From Syngnathus acus (Eukaryota > Chordata > Actinopteri > Syngnathiformes > Syngnathidae), in assembly GCF_901709675.1 (NCBI RefSeq), contig NC_051094.1, positions 13,944,501 through 14,008,500 of the forward strand: 64,000 bases of DNA. The letters are read 5' to 3'. Made by a program: the position numbers and the translations under genes. Positions 59,725-64,000 of the stretch are shown piece by piece (position 1 is the stretch's first letter; the number at the start of each line of letters is the position of its first letter). The notes under the pieces are model-generated. The model had not been told where the DNA came from. It searched no databases and saw only the letters and a program-made list of their open reading frames with translations.

Positions 59725-59840
59725 AATCCAGGCCTGATTAATGACCCAATAATCAGAGGGATCCTCAGATCAATCACGGGCATGATCAATAACCCCTGGG
59801 TAAGGCAATCATTACGCTGCTGGAGTGCATCCTCTATTAG
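59725..59840. promoter_or_regulatory. Candidate conserved non-coding element
   Basis: The block has several closely spaced AT-cores in ordered complex sequence: GGCCTGATTAATGACCC, AATAATCAGAGGGATCC, CAGATCAATCACGGGCATGA and GGCAATCATTACGCTGC. The repeated ATCA/TGAT words fit Pbx/Meis/homeodomain binding. Not tested by alignment. Confidence 0.3.
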
Positions 59841-60549
59841 AGCTACAGAACAAAATAAAGCATGTAAAAGGCAGGCAGTGTATACAAAGATGGAAGACTT
59901 GGAAGCGAGGTGGCTTTTGTACAGTGTTAGAATGACAATGATGGATAGATTGATACAGAGGCAAGCATTGAAGTAGTGACCAATCTTTTTTTCCTGTTCA
60001 TGTGTATATAAATGTGGAAAAATGTGTGGAGGGTTCTTGTATATCTGTGTTTGCGTGTGTCATCAGAATGTGATGGCTCTGATTTATTGGCTGTAGTCCC
60101 CTGTGTCAGCTCAAGCAAAGAGGATGAATGAGCCTCTGTCAAACTAGAATGTTACTCTTCTCCTTCCTCCGATGCCCGCATTTTCCCTTTCCCCTCCCTA
60201 TATGCTCGATAACTTCTGACCCAATATTATTTTGCAATCAGCTGTTGAATAACACTGAGAAACCTTTTCCAAAAGGTGGGTGGGTCCACGCAGCCAGATA
60301 ACTAATGAAATATCTTGACATGATGCAGATATTGAGCGGTCCCCATTCACTGCATCAAAATACATATTGTACTTATGGTGTGGCTTATTTACTAATATTG
60401 CAGGATTTTATTGTGATTATTTCTCCACACTGGTTCCACACTGTTGTGTGTTCCACAATGTCACTGCAGAACACTAAGCCTGAATGTTAAATTTCACATT
60501 TAATAAAAGAAAGTCATTTACAACTTTATGTCTACGGTAAAGAAACATC

Positions 60550-60862
60550 TATCCAACCATCCATTTTCTGTACTGCTCGTCCCCATGAGCATCGTGGGCG
60601 TGCCGGAGCCTATCCCAACAGTCATCGGGCAGTCGGCGGAGGACACCCTGAATTGGTTGCCAGCCAATCGCAGGGCACACAGAGACGAACAACCATCCGC
60701 ACTTGCACTCACCTATGTATGGGCAATTTGGAGTGCTCAATCGGCCTATCATGCATGTTTTTGGGATGTGGGTAGAAATTGGAGTACTCGTAGAAAACCC
60801 ACAACCTGCAACCTCTGAACTGTGAGGCGGACATGCAAACCAGTGTGCCACCATGCCACCCT
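60550..60862 (+). repeat. Near-complete dispersed ATCC-tailed teleost repeat
   Basis: It runs from CATCCATTTTCTGTACTGC through GGGCGTGCCGGAGCCTATCC, CCAGCCAATCGCAGGGCACA, CTATCATGCATGTTTTTGGG and GAACTGTGAGGCGGACATGC to GTGCCACCATGCCACCC. A short deletion removes part of the GGGGAGAACATGCAAACTCC block. Confidence 0.78.
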
Positions 60863-61017
60863 GGTGAAGAAACAATACTAGCTAATTTAATACTGTTTAG
60901 CACTGCTAGTTAGAAAAAAATCTAATCCCTCCATCCATGCTCAAGGGTAAACAGACACTGGTGGACTTTCAGTCACTATTCAACAAATGTTAAATAGTAA
61001 ACACTAGCACATAATCA

Positions 61018-61110
61018 CTAGGGTTGTAATGGTACACTTAAGTCATGTTTTGGTTTCTTAGAGGCTTCGGTTTAGTATATTTTCAGTGCAAAAACAATTT
61101 TTATCTTTAT
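61018..61110. repeat. Fragment of an 'agggttgtaacggtaca' hAT-type repeat
   Basis: CTAGGGTTGTAATGGTACAC, TTTGGTTTCTTAGAGG and CGGTTTAGTATATTTTCAGT resemble one end of a widespread vertebrate non-autonomous hAT. The other end was not found. Confidence 0.45.
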
Positions 61111-61354
61111 CTTGAAAAGATAAGTAAACAGCATAATTTTAGAAAAAAATAAACAATAGTTACCCATTTGGGTGATGTTCTAAGAATGATACGATAATGC
61201 ATGAATTAATGCATTAATAAATAATTAGATGGATTAATAAACAAATAAACAAACAAACAAATAAATCAAATTAAAATAAATAAATATTTTCGATTGTATC
61301 GGGTCATTCTCACACTATTTGACGACACTTACTTTTTCTTTGCATTTTCAAATT

Positions 61355-61590
61355 GTGTGTTCAATGCTGCCCACTCTGGATCCATTGCAGCCTGGTCGAT
61401 CCTCGCATCTGTGGTCCCTTCTCAAGGGTTCTCATTTTTCCCAATTGGGGTTTTGTGAGTTTTTCCTTGCCCTCCTGTGAGTTAAGATCAGGGGATGTCA
61501 ACAATAATTGCCAAATGTGGCCATGGGAAGCCCTTTCAGACACGTTTGTGATTAAGGGCTATATAAATAAATTTGACTTGACTTGATCTT
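61355..61590 (+). repeat. Dispersed teleost repeat with (TTGAC)-type tail
   Basis: CCATTGCAGCCTGGTCGATC, GGGGTTTTGTGAGTTTTTCC, TTGCCCTCCTGTGAGTTAAG, AAGCCCTTTCAGACACGTTT and GTGATTAAGGGCTATATAAA, ending in AAATTTGACTTGACTTGA, is the word order of a very common fish interspersed repeat whose 3' end carries a short tandem tail, as in LINE/SINE 3' ends. Confidence 0.6.
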
Positions 61591-62639
61591 ATACAGACTT
61601 TATGGCTCATACAGTTGATGGACACATGTTGCGGATGTGTTGACATATTGGTGATGTCTGTGTATTTCAATGCATTTTACACAATGCACGATCTGTGCGC
61701 CGAGGTTTACCCTGTAGTACAAGTGATAAAACAAATTAAAAAAAATAAATTTTTTAGGGTTTCTTGCAGCTCGATAATTCAATTCAAAAAGTATTTATCT
61801 CACAACAATGTACCGGGAAAAAATACTTCATTTGATCATGGAAATCAGTTGTACATGATTAAAATGTGGTGATTAACTTGCCATTTTCTGCTTGAAAATA
61901 ATACAATGATTTATAGAAGAATTTTATACTTAATCATATAGGTTTATATTGTAGGACAATGTTTATTATACACCATTTAATTGTGTGCAACTGATGTAGA
62001 TGTTCAAATGAAGTAAATTATTGACAGTAATTTGTTTTAAGGTTGGTATTGTCAGTGATAGTTGCCGATGATTGTGCTGAATACTGTTTTGAGAAATTCC
62101 ACAAACATTTATTCGATTTTTTTTTTCATTTGTATGAGCCAAACGTCAAACAACTTAGTTAACCAGGGCAACAGCGTCTCTGTGGTTGTGTGTAAACGTC
62201 CCATATACACGGCTTATTTGACCTGCATTTCCTCAGACAAGTATGTAATTCGGCTCGTCAACATTGACACGAGGCTATGCACTATGCATGTGTGTATTCC
62301 AATGGGAATGCGATTGTTGGATTGTGTGCGTGCGTGTGTGTTTGTCCCAGCTCCCCGATGCAGCAGTCTGTGTGCGTACTCATTTTGTATAATGTATGCT
62401 TATGAGGGTAAACAGATGGTGTGTTAACATGGTAAAATATGATCTGATGCCAGACAATATGGTGGGACGCTGCTGTTTACAACACACAAATTACACCCGA
62501 GACACTACGACAGCTTGACTTTTCTCACACAGCACCTCATTTTTCCTCATATTCTCAATATTGTTTCCTTTGCTACCAACAACATTTTAGTGTGAAATTA
62601 TGATTCACACGTTTGGAAATTGATTTCAACACATTTGCA

Positions 62640-62745
62640 ATTGGCTGGCAACCAGACCATGAAACACTTTGCTTCTAAACAGTCTGCTGGGATAGGGTCC
62701 AGCTCACCTATGACCCTAATGAGTCCAAGCGGTATCGAAAATTGA
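62640..62745 (-). repeat. Fragment of the dispersed ATCC-tailed repeat, reverse orientation
   Basis: AATTGGCTGGCAACCAGACC, CTGGGATAGGGTCCAGCTCA and CCTAATGAGTCCAAGCGGTA correspond to the reverse complement of the 5' third of the repeat at 60550-60862. Confidence 0.6.
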
Positions 62746-64000
62746 AAGCTTAGATTTACTAATTTTGACTGTTTCTATAAATATATTGCAGGTAGGTACT
62801 AATAACATAAATGAACTGCCTGAGCATACAAATAAGCAGTTGTTTTTTTATTTCCTGTAAAGTTGCCATTTTGACAGTGTGTCAATGTATATCTTAATCT
62901 TCATTAATAACATTCAAGCAAAACTTAAAAACTTAAAGAAATATTCACACATTTTCCTCTCAGACATATAATTTTATGATTTAAATTCATGTATTATTCA
63001 AATAATTATTACTTTCTTCTCCCGAAAATAGTTTGGTTGCGCTCTAGGCTGTATAATAAATGGTTAAATATTACATTCTAAAGACTTTCAAAGTGATTTC
63101 CTATGACCCCCTCCTCCGTTCCCCTCCCGTTGAACCCACAGAGTGACCCTGCAGCCCAGCTGTCCATGATGAACGATGACAGAGGTGTGACAAAAGAAGT
63201 CACGCTACTGACTGATGAACACACCACACACACCGCCTGCTTAATTTAGCATTCTAGAGTTTCTAGAGTCTGTTCTGACAAACTTCAACATAGTCATTAT
63301 TATATTTGGAATCAAGCACCAACCTTTATTTCTTTTTTTTTTTGCTGTGCCTGCTACATAAAGTCCAAGCCACATATCTCAACTAGCTGTGCTCACCTTG
63401 AATAACCCCAGTTCAACATTGCCCCCTATGACTCAAGAGAGGCCAGTGGGGCCTAAAGCAAGCTTGCCAGAGGATGTCTGGGTATGAAGCTGTTTGTCTT
63501 TGGGAGTTAAGATTCCTTTATGTTCCTTTGGTGCCAGAGAGCCAACAGGGGACTGGTGTTTACAGTGATTGAAAACAGAAAAACAGCATGGCTACACAAG
63601 CTTGGTTGCGCTGCACAGGCCTCTATTGAGGGATGCCAACTCAAAGCTAGCGAGGCCTGGATACTGTCAGCAAACACGCTGACAGCACACACACATGCGC
63701 ACACACACACGAAAGGACACAACCAGTCACCGCACAATCTTGACCGATCTTACCCCATGTAGCATTTTACTGTGCAATCGTCAAAGCAACATTAAATCAG
63801 AAGTGACTTCCAATAAAGGGAGGAAATTGCGACCAGGGATTACGATGTTTGCATGATAAGGGCGTTTGTGTGTGTGTGTGTGTGTATGTATGTGTGTCAA
63901 CGTGGGCAGGGCAGGGGATGTAATCGGGAGGGTGCCAGAAGATTTATGTAGCATTTACTGTGGAGCAAGTTGTAAAGTGTAATTATTGGTTGTGGGGCGG
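62746..64000. other. Gene-free DNA to the window end
   Basis: AT-rich DNA with small CA (63688-63712) and GT (63863-63886) repeats. No exon was recognised. Confidence 0.5.

Larger units (their letters stand above)
56766..60549. other. Gene-free DNA
   Basis: No exon was recognised. The stretch contains a C/T-rich tract with CA repeats at about 58640-58780, further CA/GT repeats at 58895-58930 and 58980-58996, and two candidate regulatory blocks (58160-58300, 59725-59840). Confidence 0.5.

Noticed and set aside
39536-59816. Shared 14-mer TCATTACGCTGCTG in two candidate regulatory blocks 20 kb apart
   Set aside because: In a 64 kb window several 14-mer coincidences are expected by chance, and flanking sequence does not align, so this is not evidence for a common element.

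Overview
The window is vertebrate genomic DNA, almost certainly from a ray-finned (teleost) fish. Evidence: multi-exon genes with GT-AG introns, exons that read as fish versions of vertebrate MXD1, RCHY1 and TIA1, long AT-rich introns and intergenic DNA, abundant CA/GT/GA and tetranucleotide microsatellites, and repeat families typical of teleosts (a tRNA-SINE-like ~300 bp repeat with an ATCC tail, non-autonomous hAT copies, TA-flanked miniature inverted-repeat elements, RTE-like LINE fragments). No bacterial, phage or CRISPR feature is present. I cannot name the species.

Layout. Positions 1-5140 are intronic to mxd1, whose first exons lie outside the window. mxd1 (+) has its last four coding exons at 5141-8856, followed by a long 3' UTR that may run to about 12.04 kb. 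rchy1 (-) follows in nine coding exons (18015 down to 15839), convergent with mxd1. tia1 (+) starts at 18652, head-to-head with rchy1 across a 636 bp shared promoter interval, and has twelve coding exons ending at 28216. From about 29.4 kb to the end (34.6 kb) I find no protein-coding gene. That stretch holds microsatellites, mobile-element relics and several complex, homeobox-motif-rich blocks that look like candidate conserved regulatory elements.

Function. The three genes act in separate processes. MXD1 is a MAX partner that represses E-box genes. RCHY1 (PIRH2) is a RING/CHY E3 ubiquitin ligase. TIA1 is a three-RRM RNA-binding protein of stress granules, splicing and translational silencing. 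No operon-like relation is implied; the structural link is the divergent rchy1/tia1 promoter.

I found no clearly novel system. The most solid non-gene observations are: three hAT insertions each with a perfect 8 bp target duplication, one of them holding a second element that inserted at a duplicated TA; an 803 bp element that explains two 168-170 bp miniature relatives; a NAGNAG acceptor in tia1; and an rchy1 polyadenylation signal that appears to be supplied by a mobile element.
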